Shown here piece after piece: positions 25,409-35,411 of a stretch of DNA of 64,000 nt. The position numbers were made by a program, and so were the translations under genes. Each line of letters opens with the position of its first letter. Within the stretch, counting starts at the first letter, position 1. Location of the stretch: positions 124,001 through 188,000 of the forward strand of contig NZ_JAKJXE010000007.1 of assembly GCF_021728295.1 (NCBI RefSeq). The letters run 5' to 3'. The notes under the pieces are model-generated. The model made no database searches, was not told where the DNA came from, and saw only the letters and a program-made list of their open reading frames with translations. This DNA is from Pseudomonas petrae. GTDB taxonomy: Bacteria; Pseudomonadota; Gammaproteobacteria; Pseudomonadales; Pseudomonadaceae.

Positions 25409-27352
25409 ATGAACATCAAACAGAAGCTGACGTGGGGCTTCGCGGCCATCGCGTGTGTCCCGGTGCTGGTGGTGGCGGGGCTGGTGGTGTTTAACGCGCG
25501 CGATGCCGCCGAGGCGAACTTTGTCGACAGCAGCGGCCGCGAGATCCGGCAGATCGATAACGGCATGACGCAGTTCTTTGAAGCCATCAGCCAGAACGTC
25601 GATTACCTGGCGAAGGATCCTCGGATCGTGGCCGCCAAAGACCTCAAAAACTACTCGGGCGCCGACGCTCCGCAGATTCCGCTCACCGAAGGCAATAAGC
25701 GCCTGTTGGAAATTTTCGACGGCTTCGCCAAAACCCATCCGACCACGGCATACCTGTCGGTCGGTCTGAGTGACGGCGGCTACGCCAGTTGGCCCGATGA
25801 CCCGAAGATCAGCAAGTACGATCCGCGCGAGCGGCCGTGGTACAAGGCCGCCATCGCTGCACCCGGCACCACTGTGCGCACCGGCGCTTATTACTGGGCC
25901 CCGGATGATGTCTCGCTGATCGGCACCGTGCATACAGTCGCTGACGCAAGCGGCGCCATCCTTGGGGTGGTCGGTCTGGACGTTTCGCTCAAGCAACTCA
26001 CCGAGCTGGTCAAGCACATCAAACTGGGCGACAGCGGCTACCTGATGCTGGTCGAGGCCAATGGCAACGTGCTGGTCGACCCCAGCGACGCCAAGCATAA
26101 CTTCAAGCCGCTGGCCGATCTGGGCGCCAACTACGCCGAACTGGCCAAGAGCGGCGATGGCGCGACGCAAATTGAGATAGACGGCAAGGTCTATATGGCC
26201 AACGTGATCAGCTCCAAAGGTTTGGGCTGGCGCTTTATCGGTTTGATCGAGCGCGATGAGGTGATGGCCAAGGCTTCCAGCCTGACCTGGTTGATCGCCG
26301 CGATCGCTGCTGCGCTGGCGATCATTTTTGCCATTATCGGTGCGAGTTTTGCCGGCGTCATCGTTCGTCCGATCCGCGGGGTGGCGGATGGCTTGCAGGA
26401 AATCGCCGAAGGCGAGGGCGACCTGACGCGCCAGCTCAATGTCCATGGCAAGGACGAAACGGCGACATTGGCGGGCTGGTTCAACCAGTTCCTCGGCATG
26501 ATCGCGCAACTGATGCAGCGCATCGGCGGCGCGTCATCGGACCTGCAGAACGCCGCAGCGGACACCAGTGAAGTGGCGCGCAATATGGACGAGGCGGCCG
26601 GGCGCCAGCGCGAAGCGGTCGAACTGGTCAGCACCGCGTTCAACGAAATGGTCGCCACGGCCAACGAAGTTGCCCGTTCTTGCAGCCAGGCCGCGTCCAG
26701 CGCCGACGCCGGTTATCGCGACGTACATGCCGGGCAGCAACACATCAGCGAGGCAAACGGCAGCGTATTGAAACTGAGCAAGGAGCTGCAGCAGTCCACT
26801 GAGACCATGCAGTTGCTCGAGCAGGACAGCAAGAACATCAACAGCATTCTCGACACCATTCGCTCGATCGCCGAGCAGACCAATCTGTTGGCCCTCAACG
26901 CGGCGATCGAAGCGGCGCGCGCCGGGGATCAGGGCCGGGGTTTCGCCGTAGTCGCCGACGAAGTTCGCGCCCTCGCACGACGCACCGCCGATTCCACCGG
27001 CGAGATCGACAGCCTGCTCGGCAATCTGGCCAGGCGCACCCAAGAAGTGACGGTGCAGATGCGCGGCAGCCTGGAGGTGTCGAACATCAGCGTCGAGTGC
27101 ATTCAGCAGGCGCGGGAAAGCTTCGACAAGATCCGCACGTCAGTGGATTCCATTCGTGATCAAAACACCCAGATCGCCACCGCCGCAGAAGAGCAACATC
27201 AGGTGGCCGAGGAGATCAACCGCCACATCGCCCAGATCCACACCGACGCGCAGTTGGTCGAAGAATTCGCCCATTCCGCCCAAGCAGGGTCGGGTCGACT
27301 GACGGTTATCTCCGGTCAGCTCAAAGGGCTGGTGGGGCGGTTCAAGTACTAA
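25409..27352 (+). CDS. Methyl-accepting chemotaxis protein, dCache sensor
   Basis: 647 residues from ATG 25409 with GGAAG before it; the in-frame upstream extension has no merit. TM1 (about 8-30) and TM2 (about 298-322) bracket a periplasmic double-Cache domain (35-275) with [11 protein letters not shown] and GLDVSLKQL, the pattern shared by amino-acid and small-organic-acid receptors. HAMP follows at 320-372, then a signalling domain whose tip [20 protein letters not shown] is intact. There is no C-terminal CheR-binding pentapeptide (it ends VGRFKY). It acts in the inner membrane with CheA/CheW. The ligand cannot be told from sequence. Confidence 0.95.
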   Translation: MNIKQKLTWGFAAIACVPVLVVAGLVVFNARDAAEANFVDSSGREIRQIDNGMTQFFEAISQNVDYLAKDPRIVAAKDLKNYSGADAPQIPLTEGNKRLLEIFDGFAKTHPTTAYLSVGLSDGGYASWPDDPKISKYDPRERPWYKAAIAAPGTTVRTGAYYWAPDDVSLIGTVHTVADASGAILGVVGLDVSLKQLTELVKHIKLGDSGYLMLVEANGNVLVDPSDAKHNFKPLADLGANYAELAKSGDGATQIEIDGKVYMANVISSKGLGWRFIGLIERDEVMAKASSLTWLIAAIAAALAIIFAIIGASFAGVIVRPIRGVADGLQEIAEGEGDLTRQLNVHGKDETATLAGWFNQFLGMIAQLMQRIGGASSDLQNAAADTSEVARNMDEAAGRQREAVELVSTAFNEMVATANEVARSCSQAASSADAGYRDVHAGQQHISEANGSVLKLSKELQQSTETMQLLEQDSKNINSILDTIRSIAEQTNLLALNAAIEAARAGDQGRGFAVVADEVRALARRTADSTGEIDSLLGNLARRTQEVTVQMRGSLEVSNISVECIQQARESFDKIRTSVDSIRDQNTQIATAAEEQHQVAEEINRHIAQIHTDAQLVEEFAHSAQAGSGRLTVISGQLKGLVGRFKY

Positions 27353-27392
27353 GCAGGGCCTTGGTTGACTTGTTGAAAGGGACTGATTGTTC

Positions 27393-27506
27393 ATGGCGTT
27401 ACGTAATGCTCAGCCGACCCGATACGTTTGGAACGCAAAGGGAGAGGAGATTTTGAAGAAAATCCAACGTGCGCGTGAGGCGCTTGAAGCCGTGCAAGAA
27501 AAATAA
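27393..27506 (+). CDS. Possible 37-residue protein
   Basis: ATG 27393 opens MALRNAQPTRYVWNAKGEEI and a Lys/Glu-rich helix ending AVQEK. AAAGGG lies about 13 bases upstream, a rather long spacing. It lies 40 bases after the chemoreceptor stop codon. Amphipathic-helix composition favours a real peptide, but it is short and unrecognised. Confidence 0.4.
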   Translation: MALRNAQPTRYVWNAKGEEILKKIQRAREALEAVQEK

Positions 27507-27560
27507 GTTATTTCGAAAACAGCACACTAGATCGCGGTACGGCTTTCACATTCGCAGAGC

Positions 27561-27588
27561 AAAAAAATACCCCTCGAAGAGGGGTATT
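27561..27588 (-). terminator. Rho-independent terminator (minus)
   Basis: A 10-bp perfect stem (AATACCCCTC / GAGGGGTATT) with a GAA loop. On the minus strand it is followed by TTTTTTT. It suits the small minus-strand gene ending at 27681. Confidence 0.85.
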
Positions 27589-27680
27589 CGTGTAGCAAAA
27601 ACCTGAAAAGCCCCAAATTATGTATTCCAAAGTGGGAGGAATAATGAGTCAGCGGGGCTTTCCGGTTCAACGCGAGTCGA

Positions 27681-27884
27681 TCAGACCCCGCCCTTCCCCG
27701 GCAGCGGCTCATCGTTACCGCGCCGAGTGGTTGGCCCTTCAGTCACCGGATCATTCTCGGTCCGAGCGGGTTCGGTAGGGTCTACCTGCGGGTCGGAAAC
27801 ATCGGGCGATTGCTCATTGAAGCCAAGCTCTTTGTCCGGATCCGTCTGCGCGGTGGTCCCTGTAAGCGAAGTGGCATTAGCCAT
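27681..27884 (-). CDS. Small acidic disordered protein
   Basis: 67 residues from ATG 27884, chosen for AGGAG placed 9 bases upstream; longer frames lack this. The product is rich in Asp, Glu, Pro and Thr (DPDKELGFNEQSPDVSDP, then VDPTEPARTENDP) and ends EPLPGKGGV, with no hydrophobic core, so it is likely disordered. A good terminator follows at 27561-27588, making a complete single-gene unit. No known function. Confidence 0.7.
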   Translation of the reverse strand: MANATSLTGTTAQTDPDKELGFNEQSPDVSDPQVDPTEPARTENDPVTEGPTTRRGNDEPLPGKGGV

Positions 27885-28278
27885 GAATTCGATCTCCTCG
27901 TTTACGTGCGAGTTATCCGCACCATAACCATGAGAATCCCCTGAGCGCACCAAGTGCCCCGGATTAGACGGGCGGTTTCGTCCACGGCGCCTCACGTTGA
28001 ACGCGGATCTCACTGCTCACTATTTTTTTTGCTAATGCCAGAAGCCACCGCTGTAGCGCGCCTGCGACAAATGAACGCCCCTGCTCAACCCGGAGCTGCG
28101 TTGTGACAACGTTTACAACGGCGTAGAATCCGCAACATCTCGTCGCACCTCCCCATACTCATAATATTCAGCTGACCGCATGCACCGCCCAGGCAAACGC
28201 CTCGAGCGGTCTTCCTGCTTGTCGGCGTTTTTACCGGGGAAACGGCAAACGAAATTCTTCAGGAGGGCATTCGTTTTA
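27885..28278. promoter_or_regulatory. Divergent intergenic region with short palindrome
   Basis: Promoter region between the small acidic gene (left) and the sotB-like gene (right). It contains a GTTGT-G-ACAAC palindrome at 28100-28110, a possible operator, and a long T-run near 28025. No gene is supported. Confidence 0.4.
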
Positions 28279-29457
28279 ATGAATACCACTAACGCACACA
28301 CCGGAAGTTGGCTGAGCGTCATCGCGCTGGCCCTGGCGGCCTTCATTTTCAACACCACCGAATTCGTGCCGGTGGGTTTGTTGAGCGCCATCGGCCATAG
28401 CTTCGACATGACCACAGCGCAGGTCGGCCTGATGCTCACGGTCTACGCGTGGATCGTGTCGCTGACCTCCCTGCCGATGATGCTGCTGACCCGCAACATC
28501 GAGCGGCGCAAGTTGCTGTTGTTTGTGTTTCTGATGTTCATCGTCGCCCACGTGATGTCGAGCCTGTCGTCGAGCTTCGGCATGCTGTTGGTCAGTCGCG
28601 TCGGCATTGCGGTGGCCCACGCCGTGTTCTGGTCGATCACCGCATCGCTGGCCGTGCGAGTGGCGCCGGAGGGCAAGCAGGTTCAAGCACTCGGGCTCCT
28701 GGCAACCGGCACCGCGCTGGCGATGGTGCTCGGCATTCCGCTGGGGCGCGTGCTTGGCGAAGCGCTGGGGTGGCGTGCAACGTTCCTGGCGATAGCCTTA
28801 GCCTCGGGCCTCACTGTGGTGGTGCTGATGAAATCGCTGCCGCTGCTGCCGAGCCAGAACTCGGGTTCGTTGCGCAGCCTGCCAATGCTGTTCAAGCGCC
28901 CGGCGCTGATGTCGCTCTATCTGCTGACGGCTCTGGTGGTCACGGCACAGTTCACGGCCTACAGCTACATCGAACCGTTCGCACAGCTCGTGGCGAAGAT
29001 GACCGGCGACATGACCACCGTTATCCTCTTGCTGTTCGGCGGGGCCGGGATCGTAGGATCCGTGATCTTCAGCCGCTACAACAACCGTTACCCGCGCGGC
29101 CTGCTGATCACCGCGATCGGCGTGCTGGCGGCGTGTCTGATTCTGCTGCTGCCGCTGTCCGGCAGTGCCTCGTCGATGGGTACGCTGAGCGTGGTCTGGG
29201 GCATGGCGATCATGTGCTTTGGTCTGGTGATGCAGTCCAAGGTGCTGGCGATGGCGCCGGATGCAACGGACGTGGCAATGGCGCTGCATTCGGGCATCTA
29301 CAACATCGGCATCGGCGGCGGCGCGCTGCTGGGCAGCGTGGTGATCAGCCAGCTCGGCGTGGCCAACATCGGTCTGGTGGGCGGGATGGTAGCGATCAGT
29401 GGCTTGCTGCTGGCGTGCCTGGCGACGCATCGGTATGGGGAAACCCTTCGGGCGTGA
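28279..29457 (+). CDS. sotB: MFS sugar efflux transporter, SotB family
   Basis: 392 residues from ATG 28279, with a strong AGGAGGG 11 bases upstream. Twelve membrane segments of the major facilitator type. The N-terminal [28 protein letters not shown] and [15 protein letters not shown], and later [20 protein letters not shown] and [14 protein letters not shown], closely follow E. coli SotB (YdeA), which exports arabinose and IPTG by proton antiport. Length is as expected. In Pseudomonas the physiological substrate is uncertain; drug or sugar export are both possible. It has no obvious operon partner. Confidence 0.9.
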   Translation: MNTTNAHTGSWLSVIALALAAFIFNTTEFVPVGLLSAIGHSFDMTTAQVGLMLTVYAWIVSLTSLPMMLLTRNIERRKLLLFVFLMFIVAHVMSSLSSSFGMLLVSRVGIAVAHAVFWSITASLAVRVAPEGKQVQALGLLATGTALAMVLGIPLGRVLGEALGWRATFLAIALASGLTVVVLMKSLPLLPSQNSGSLRSLPMLFKRPALMSLYLLTALVVTAQFTAYSYIEPFAQLVAKMTGDMTTVILLLFGGAGIVGSVIFSRYNNRYPRGLLITAIGVLAACLILLLPLSGSASSMGTLSVVWGMAIMCFGLVMQSKVLAMAPDATDVAMALHSGIYNIGIGGGALLGSVVISQLGVANIGLVGGMVAISGLLLACLATHRYGETLRA

Positions 29458-29561
29458 GTGGCGAAATCCTGCAAGAGGGCGGGCAGACGCACAACCTGTT
29501 ATAGAGGGCGTCTGCCCATGAATCACGTTGGGTCAGAAAGTATGAAGCGCCTGACTGGACG

Positions 29562-29588
29562 CATTCGCGGGCAGGCGCGCTCCTACAG
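29562..29588. repeat. Single REP element
   Basis: ATTCGCGGGC-AGGCGCGCTCCTACAGG is one arm of the REP family seen repeatedly between 49.6 and 55.2 kb. Here no partner arm is found nearby. Confidence 0.7.
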
Positions 29589-29702
29589 GATTCCCGATCC
29601 ATCATTCCCGTCGATAACCAACATTCCCGGGAATGCCTTCCGCTCAAAACTCATGGGCGTACCATCGCCCTCACACCCAAACACGAACCGAGGGCAGGAA
29701 AA

Positions 29703-29840
29703 ATGATCGTTCATCTCCTTACTTGCTTGACGCTCGCAGCGCTCACCAGCTACGTCGTCGCCCTCAAACTCTTCGATCTGGGATCGGTCGTCATGACCGC
29801 GGACGAAGAGGACCATCGTGTTGTGGCACCGGCCAACTAA
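29703..29840 (+). CDS. Small membrane-anchored protein, 45 residues
   Basis: ATG 29703 follows GGGCAGGA. The product begins MIVHLLTCLTLAALTSYVVA, one membrane helix or a signal anchor, and ends in an acidic tail (TADEEDHRVVAPAN). It is a plausible short membrane protein. No family recognised. Confidence 0.5.
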   Translation: MIVHLLTCLTLAALTSYVVALKLFDLGSVVMTADEEDHRVVAPAN

Positions 29841-29909
29841 GGCCAAGTAGCTGACACTTATCAGCACCTTTCACGCTTTCAACTTTCTGTTAGATGCGGA
29901 GCAATCGAC

Positions 29910-30191
29910 ATGACCCGAGACGTCACTTTGCACGTTAGTTTTCCCAGATTTGGAAAGAACTATTACTCACAACATGTCGTTGCCCGCAAGAACAGCCATG
30001 GTCTCGTTGAGGACAATCGCTTCGGCGGCTTCATGATGCCTTCGGCGGAAAACCACTTCAGCAATGAGGTGGTGGGCTTTAACGATCAGTTCCGGTTTTT
30101 GACTGACGTATTGGCCATGCACTTGCTGGAAGTTGAAGAGGCCCGACCTGCACGCCGAGCTCGACAGTCAGCTCAGTCGCGCAGTTTGTGA
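29910..30191 (+). CDS. Hypothetical protein, 93 residues
   Basis: ATG 29910 with GGAG 9 bases upstream. The sequence MTRDVTLHVSFPRFGKNYYS, then NRFGGFMMPSAENHFSNEVV, is soluble and beta-like and ends in an Arg-rich tail (ARPARRARQSAQSRSL). No signal or membrane segment is seen. I do not recognise it. Confidence 0.55.
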   Translation: MTRDVTLHVSFPRFGKNYYSQHVVARKNSHGLVEDNRFGGFMMPSAENHFSNEVVGFNDQFRFLTDVLAMHLLEVEEARPARRARQSAQSRSL

Positions 30192-30375
30192 ATGCAGCTT
30201 TGCACAGCGCCACCCACGCAGCCAGGTAACCCCGACCTTGGCGACAGGGGTGGCTTTCTTTTGCGCGCATCTATTCCATGTCTCAAGCGTCTTGAATCAA
30301 GCCAGCGCTCTTCACGTTTGCCTTGGCCGGCCAATCCATTGAAAATCCCCGCGCTTTTATCCCCTCTCTTGAAAT

Positions 30376-31233
30376 GTGTTGATCGTGAAAAACCTCCTAC
30401 GCAGTTTCATCCCCCACTCGCTTAACACTCACCCTGCCGAATGGTCGCGCGCCGCAATCGGCGCGTGCCTGGGCATCTTCGTCAGCGCGGTATTCTGCCG
30501 CGAGCTGTATGACATCGACATCACGCTGCACCTGCTGGGCCCGGTCGGCGCGTCGGCGGTGCTGCTGTTCGCCGTGTCGACCGGCGCGCTCGCTCAGCCG
30601 TGGTCGATCCTCGGCAGCTATCTGATCGCCGCGCTGGTGGCGCTGTTGTCCATCAGGCTGCTCGGCAACACCATTAACGCCGCCAGCTTGGCGGTCTGCT
30701 CGTCTATCCTGCTCATGTGCGTGTTCCGCTGCCTGCACCCGCCCGCTGCGGCGGTGGCGATCTGCATCGTCACGTCGAAGAACGAGCTGTCGCCCATGGG
30801 CCTGCACGTGCTTGGCCCGGTGATGCTCAACGCGGTGTGTCTGCTGGCCGGCGCGCTGATCTACAACAACCTGACGAGGGTGCTTTATCCCAAGGCGCAG
30901 GCCGGAGAGCTGCCGGTGCCCGAACAGGTGCCACTCAACAGCGATGGCTTCAACGCTGAGGATCTCGACAGGGCGCTGGAGGAAATGGGCGAGTTCGTCG
31001 ACGTCTCCCGCGAGGACCTCGAGGAGATTCTGCACAAGACCGAAGAGCACGCGCTGCGGCGCAACCGTTCAGATATCGACGCCGCGCGGATTCTCTCGCG
31101 CAGTACGCAAAGCCTGTCCCTGGAGCACTCGATGGCTGACGCGATGAAGATGCTGGCCACGAATGACAGCAAATACCTGCCGGTACTGGATGGCGACAAG
31201 AAGGTGGTGGGCATCATCACGCTGGTCAAGTGA
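30376..31233 (+). CDS. HPP-family membrane protein with CBS-like tail
   Basis: About 285 residues. The start is one of three closely spaced non-ATG codons (GTG 30376, TTG 30379, GTG 30385), since no ATG opens the frame. The first 170 residues hold four to five membrane helices with the HPP signature (FRCLHPPAAAVAI) and GPVGASAVLLFAVST. The C-terminal part (185-285) is cytosolic, with a truncated CBS motif (YLPVLDGDKKVVGIITLVK). HPP proteins have been linked to nitrite transport in cyanobacteria and plastids; those with CBS tails in Proteobacteria are uncharacterised. Adenine-nucleotide sensing through CBS is inference. Confidence 0.8.
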   Translation: MLIVKNLLRSFIPHSLNTHPAEWSRAAIGACLGIFVSAVFCRELYDIDITLHLLGPVGASAVLLFAVSTGALAQPWSILGSYLIAALVALLSIRLLGNTINAASLAVCSSILLMCVFRCLHPPAAAVAICIVTSKNELSPMGLHVLGPVMLNAVCLLAGALIYNNLTRVLYPKAQAGELPVPEQVPLNSDGFNAEDLDRALEEMGEFVDVSREDLEEILHKTEEHALRRNRSDIDAARILSRSTQSLSLEHSMADAMKMLATNDSKYLPVLDGDKKVVGIITLVK

Positions 31234-31336
31234 CAGCTCGCGTTAAGCACCCACTGGCGGAAATTCAGAATCTGAGGTCTGATGCGCAAAGCTCGTACAG
31301 ATAACGAGCCACACACTTACTTCTGCGGAAACCCAC

Positions 31337-31609
31337 ATGAAACACGCCCTGCTCGCCGGCTTGCTCCTGACTGCATGTGCCCTGCCCTTCGCGGCAAATG
31401 CCAACGACGACAACAATCAGTGCCAGATGAACCTGAGCAAGGTTCGTGACGCGAAAGTCGCCAATCCCAATCTCAGCGACGCGGTCAAAAACGATATCGA
31501 CACCACCGTGCATCGCGCCGAAGCGGCCTTGGCGCGGCACAACGATGACGGCGGACGTGAGTGCGTGGCGCTGACGCAGCAGGCGCTGCAAAAGGCCCAG
31601 AGCAACTGA
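31337..31609 (+). CDS. Small secreted two-cysteine protein (paralogue)
   Basis: 90 residues with a clear signal peptide (MKHALLAGLLLTACALPFAA, cleavage near NA-N). The mature part carries Cys in NNQCQMNLS and in GRECVAL and a helical body with DAVKNDIDTTVHRAEAAL. Layout and spacing match the protein at 338-628 (Cys, N.....A, D..K.DI.TTV..A, Glu-Cys). Periplasmic and probably disulfide-bonded; function unknown. It converges with the decarboxylase gene, 42 bases away. Confidence 0.75.
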   Translation: MKHALLAGLLLTACALPFAANANDDNNQCQMNLSKVRDAKVANPNLSDAVKNDIDTTVHRAEAALARHNDDGGRECVALTQQALQKAQSN

Positions 31610-31651
31610 GCCGGAGGTGCGCCAGATCGCCCACCTCTTTCAGCGCTGAAG

Positions 31652-33937
31652 TTATTTCAACACCAGCATCCGATAAAAACCCGCTTCGCTTTCAATCCCG
31701 TGGGTGTCGTGGGTGAAACCGGGGAATGACCGGTCGAAGCTTTCCAGCGCCCGAAGATAGGCCAGCAACGGCCCGTCCGCAGTCCCTGCGTTTTCCCCCG
31801 GCATCAGCAGCGGGATGCCCGGCGGATACGGCACGATGCCCGTCGCGGCAATACGCCCAGCGGCCTCCTCCAGGGTGACCTGCTCCACCTCGTTTTTGAC
31901 CAACTTCTCGTAAGCCTCCACCGGGCTGAATTCCGCCTTGGGCAACGTGCCGAACGCCTTCGACATGGCCGCCGTGGTCTTGGTCTCTTTCATCGCGGCA
32001 AAGATGTCTTCTGCCAGATCCTTCAGCCCCATGCCGGCATAGCGCTGCTGGTTCGCAGTGAGCAATTCGGGCAGGCAAAGCTCCAGCTCAAGGTTGGTGT
32101 CGTAGTCGCGTTTGAAATCCAGCAACGCGTTGACCAGCGTGCCCCACTTGCCCTTGGTGATGCCGATGGAGAACAGGAAGAGGATGGTGAAGTCGGTGGT
32201 CTTCTCGACGACGATGCCCTGATGCCCTAGATAGGCACTGAGCACACAGGCCGGAATGCCGAAGTCCTGCAGGTTGCCGTCGTCGCCCATGCCCGGGCTG
32301 AGGATGGACACCTTGATCGGGTCGAGCATGCAGTAGCCGTCTTCGATGTCGCCGAAGCCGTGCCACACCTCGTTGGGGTGCAAGACCCAGCAATTTGGAT
32401 CGGTCTTGAGCTGGACGGGATCGACTTCGTGAAACGCAATCGCCGTGGCCCCGACCTGCACTGTAGGCGGCTGCCAGCAGGAGAAAAACCAGTCGTCGTG
32501 GCTCAGCATGTCGGTCTGCATGCGCGAAATGACCTGACGGAACGCGACGGCTTCTTCGATGGATTCGTTGGTCAGAATCTGTCCACTCGGCGCTTCCATC
32601 ATCGCCGAGCTGACATCGCAGGACGCCATGATCGCGTAATTGGGCGAAGTCGACGCGTGCATCATGTAGGACTCGTTGAAACGCCCGTGGGGAATCGGGT
32701 TGCGGCCGTTACGGACATGAATCATCGAGGCCTGAGACAACGCCGCGAGCAGCTTGTGAGTCGACTGCGTGGCAAATACGGTGGGCTTGGACGGATCGTG
32801 ATCATCCGGGCTGCCGTGCATGGCGAAGCGGTCTTTGTAGAGCGGGTTGAACCGCGCGTAGCCGTACCAGGCTTCGTCAAAGTGCAGCCGGTCAACACTC
32901 TGCCCCAGCAGCTCTTCGACGCGGGTGACGTTGTAGGTCAGGCCGTCGTAGGTGGAGTTGGTGACGATGGCATGCACCGGCGTCGGGTCGGTATGGCTTT
33001 TGACCAGCGGGTTACTGGCGATGGCGGCTTTGACGCTCTCGGGGCTCAGGGTCTGCGGCAGGATCGGGCCGATAATGCCGAAGCGGTTACGGGTCGGCAC
33101 CAGATAGGTGGGGATCGCACCGGACAGCGTCATCGCGTGCTCGACAGACTTGTGACAGTTGCGGTCGCACAAGGCGATCTGGTCACGAGTTACGCTGGCC
33201 ATCAGGATCACGCGGTTGGACATCGATGAACCGTTGGTCACGTAGTACGTTCGGTGGGCCCCGAACACCTTCGCCGCATAGCGCTCGCCCTGGCCGATCG
33301 GGCCGCTGTGGTCGAGCAACGAGCCCAGTTCGCCGACGGAAATCGACAGGTCGGAGCGCAACAGGTTTTCGCCGAAGAACTCGTAGAACGCGCGGCCTGC
33401 GGTGCTTTTCAGAAACGCCGTGCCGCCGGCGTGGCCCGGGGTGTGCCAGGAATATTCGTAGCTGCGGGCAAACTTCAGCAGCGCGCCGAACATCGGCGGC
33501 AACACCGCCTGACGATAGCGCTCGATAGCCGCCATGATGCGCCCGCTGAGGAAGCGGCTGGTGTCTTCCGGCAGCCAGATGAAGTCGTCGGCGTGCTGCA
33601 TGACAATCAACGGCACACTCGACGCCGTGCTGCGATCGCTGATCAGAAACACCGGCACGCGCGTGTTGCGCTCGCGCAGGGTCGTGAGCAGATCGATGCA
33701 TTGATGATGGTCCTGGCTGTCGTCCATCTCCCAACTGAGCAACACGCACTGGATCGCCGGATCGGTGCTGAGAATCGACTTCGCGTCGCTCAAGCTTTCG
33801 GAGGTCAGCACGCTGATGGATCGTTCTTCCACGTCGCTGATCAGCTGGATCAGGGCCCGGCCGAACACGCTGCGTTTGTCGGGCTGGCTGCTCACCAGCA
33901 GCGCCAGCATGCCGAGCAGGTGTCTGTTGTCGCTCAT
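31652..33937 (-). CDS. Orn/Lys/Arg decarboxylase, AdiA-like
   Basis: 761 residues of the fold-type-I PLP decarboxylases with a response-regulator-like N-terminal wing (1-130). Key parts: SWHTPGHAGG, HFDEAWYGYARFNP, THKLLAALSQASMIHV (the Lys in STHK binds PLP), WHGFGDIEDGYCMLDPIKVS and PYPPGIPLL. Agreement with E. coli arginine decarboxylase AdiA is closer than with P. aeruginosa LdcA as I recall them, but the substrate cannot be fixed. It consumes a proton while turning a basic amino acid into an amine. Its ATG overlaps the stop of the antiporter gene by 4 bases, so the pair works as an exchange-decarboxylation system for acid resistance or amine synthesis. Confidence 0.9.
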   Translation of the reverse strand: MSDNRHLLGMLALLVSSQPDKRSVFGRALIQLISDVEERSISVLTSESLSDAKSILSTDPAIQCVLLSWEMDDSQDHHQCIDLLTTLRERNTRVPVFLISDRSTASSVPLIVMQHADDFIWLPEDTSRFLSGRIMAAIERYRQAVLPPMFGALLKFARSYEYSWHTPGHAGGTAFLKSTAGRAFYEFFGENLLRSDLSISVGELGSLLDHSGPIGQGERYAAKVFGAHRTYYVTNGSSMSNRVILMASVTRDQIALCDRNCHKSVEHAMTLSGAIPTYLVPTRNRFGIIGPILPQTLSPESVKAAIASNPLVKSHTDPTPVHAIVTNSTYDGLTYNVTRVEELLGQSVDRLHFDEAWYGYARFNPLYKDRFAMHGSPDDHDPSKPTVFATQSTHKLLAALSQASMIHVRNGRNPIPHGRFNESYMMHASTSPNYAIMASCDVSSAMMEAPSGQILTNESIEEAVAFRQVISRMQTDMLSHDDWFFSCWQPPTVQVGATAIAFHEVDPVQLKTDPNCWVLHPNEVWHGFGDIEDGYCMLDPIKVSILSPGMGDDGNLQDFGIPACVLSAYLGHQGIVVEKTTDFTILFLFSIGITKGKWGTLVNALLDFKRDYDTNLELELCLPELLTANQQRYAGMGLKDLAEDIFAAMKETKTTAAMSKAFGTLPKAEFSPVEAYEKLVKNEVEQVTLEEAAGRIAATGIVPYPPGIPLLMPGENAGTADGPLLAYLRALESFDRSFPGFTHDTHGIESEAGFYRMLVLK

Positions 33938-35343
33938 GGTCGAGTCTCCAGAGTGGCCAGGTTCAGGTTATTGACGGGGATCGACTCGCCGACGATGTGC
34001 TGCGCCGCGACAGTCTGTGTCGGTACGCTGTTGTTCAGCGCTTCAAGCTTGATCAGGCGAGTGTTGACGAAGCCGAACAGGGTGTAGCCGACGATGGTCG
34101 CCACCCCGCCGAGCATCAACGCTTCAGCGCCGGAGCTGTACAGCGCCAGATAGCTGTACGCGGTTGCGATGCCAGCGACGATGTTGGTGATGAGGGCTTT
34201 TTGCGGCGGTACGTTGGAGACCTTTTGCAGGGTCATCAGCGTTGCCATCGACAGGATGTACGGCACCAGGTTGGTCACCACGGCAAGATTGACCAGCGTG
34301 TCGAATTGCTTCGCCAAGTCAGGACTGATGGTCAACAGCGCGAGGCCTGTCTGAATCGCCAGCAAGATGAGCATGCTGATGATGGGCACCCCGTGCTTGT
34401 TGGCTTTGGCAAAGATCGGCAGGAAGTAACCGGTGTCCGCCGAGCTTTTGAACACCTGCGCCACCGTGAACTGCCAGCCCAACAACGAGCCGACGCAGGC
34501 CAGTATCATCAGGCCCATGACGATGTCGCCGATCATGGGGTTGAACATCTTGGCGAACACCAGCCCGAAGGGTGCGGTTGAAGAAACAAGCTCCGCGTTG
34601 CCGACGATGCCGGCGATGACGTTGGTCGACACGATGTAGATCACCGCTGCACCGAGGGTCCCGCCGAGCACCGCGATGGGCACGTTCTTCTCGGGGTTTT
34701 CGACGGCATCGCCGTTGGCGCACGCCGACTCCAGCCCGAGAAACGCCCACAAGGTAATCGCCACCGAAGCGCCCGCTGCCTCGTACCAGGTTTTGTCGTG
34801 GGGATTCCATCCTGCCGCATACGTGCTGCTGTCGAACCAGAACCAGCCGATTGTCGATACCAGCACCACGGGAGCAATAACACCCCATACGGTCACTGCG
34901 CCAATCTTGCCGGTAATACTCGCGCCGCCGAAGTTGGCGAACGTGGTAATCCATAACAGCGCGATGGTGGCCAGGCCGACTTCCAGGGAGCCCAACTTAA
35001 TATCAAACAGCGTTTGAATATATCCAACTGCGGTGATACTGATAGCCACGTTCGCAATCAACAACGACAAACCGTATGTGTAGTTGGTGATGTAGTTGCC
35101 CGATTTACCGAATGTGTATTCCGCGTAGCCGCCCATGCCGCCGGTCTTGCGACTGAGCATGCCGCACCGCGCAAAAGCGTATGCCAGAGCCAGCGAGCCG
35201 GTGGCCGTGATCAGCCAGGAAAGGATGGAAATGCCGCCGACCTCCGCGAGCTTGGTGGGCAACAACACAATGCCGGATCCCAGCATGTTGACCGCAGTCA
35301 ACATCGTGAGCTGGCCCACGCTCATTTTCTTAGCGACTGACAT
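33934..35343 (-). CDS. potE: Amino acid/amine antiporter, PotE-like
   Basis: 469 residues, twelve membrane helices of the APC superfamily. NMLGSGIVLLPTKLAEVGGI, KTGGMGGYAEYTFGKSGN, WAFLGLESACANGDAVENPE and LLGWQFTVAQVFKSSADTGYF follow E. coli PotE (putrescine/ornithine exchange) nearly word for word. A hydrophilic tail of about 35 residues extends past the usual end. It is the first gene of a two-gene operon with the decarboxylase and should swap the amino acid for the amine product. If the enzyme is truly AdiA-like the pair would be arginine/agmatine. An inverted repeat and an ANR-type box lie upstream. Confidence 0.88.
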   Translation of the reverse strand: MSVAKKMSVGQLTMLTAVNMLGSGIVLLPTKLAEVGGISILSWLITATGSLALAYAFARCGMLSRKTGGMGGYAEYTFGKSGNYITNYTYGLSLLIANVAISITAVGYIQTLFDIKLGSLEVGLATIALLWITTFANFGGASITGKIGAVTVWGVIAPVVLVSTIGWFWFDSSTYAAGWNPHDKTWYEAAGASVAITLWAFLGLESACANGDAVENPEKNVPIAVLGGTLGAAVIYIVSTNVIAGIVGNAELVSSTAPFGLVFAKMFNPMIGDIVMGLMILACVGSLLGWQFTVAQVFKSSADTGYFLPIFAKANKHGVPIISMLILLAIQTGLALLTISPDLAKQFDTLVNLAVVTNLVPYILSMATLMTLQKVSNVPPQKALITNIVAGIATAYSYLALYSSGAEALMLGGVATIVGYTLFGFVNTRLIKLEALNNSVPTQTVAAQHIVGESIPVNNLNLATLETRP

Positions 35344-35390
35344 TGCGTTGCCCTATTTGAAAAAAGCGAGAAGGTTTAGCTATAGCAAAG

Positions 35391-35411
35391 GATTCTTGTT
35401 AATCAAGAATC
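35391..35411. promoter_or_regulatory. Perfect palindrome before the antiporter gene
   Basis: 8-bp arms GATTCTTG and CAAGAATC flank TTAAT, 48 bases upstream of the antiporter ATG, in AT-rich DNA. It is suited to bind a dimeric regulator; which one is unknown. Confidence 0.55.

Noticed and set aside
25385..26509. 374-residue frame antisense to the chemoreceptor gene
   Set aside because: Mirror of a high-GC gene; composition rich in Gln, Arg, His and Asp with no domains.
28449..29504. 351-residue frame inside sotB
   Set aside because: An alternative plus-strand phase of an intact 12-helix transporter; no membrane pattern or motif.
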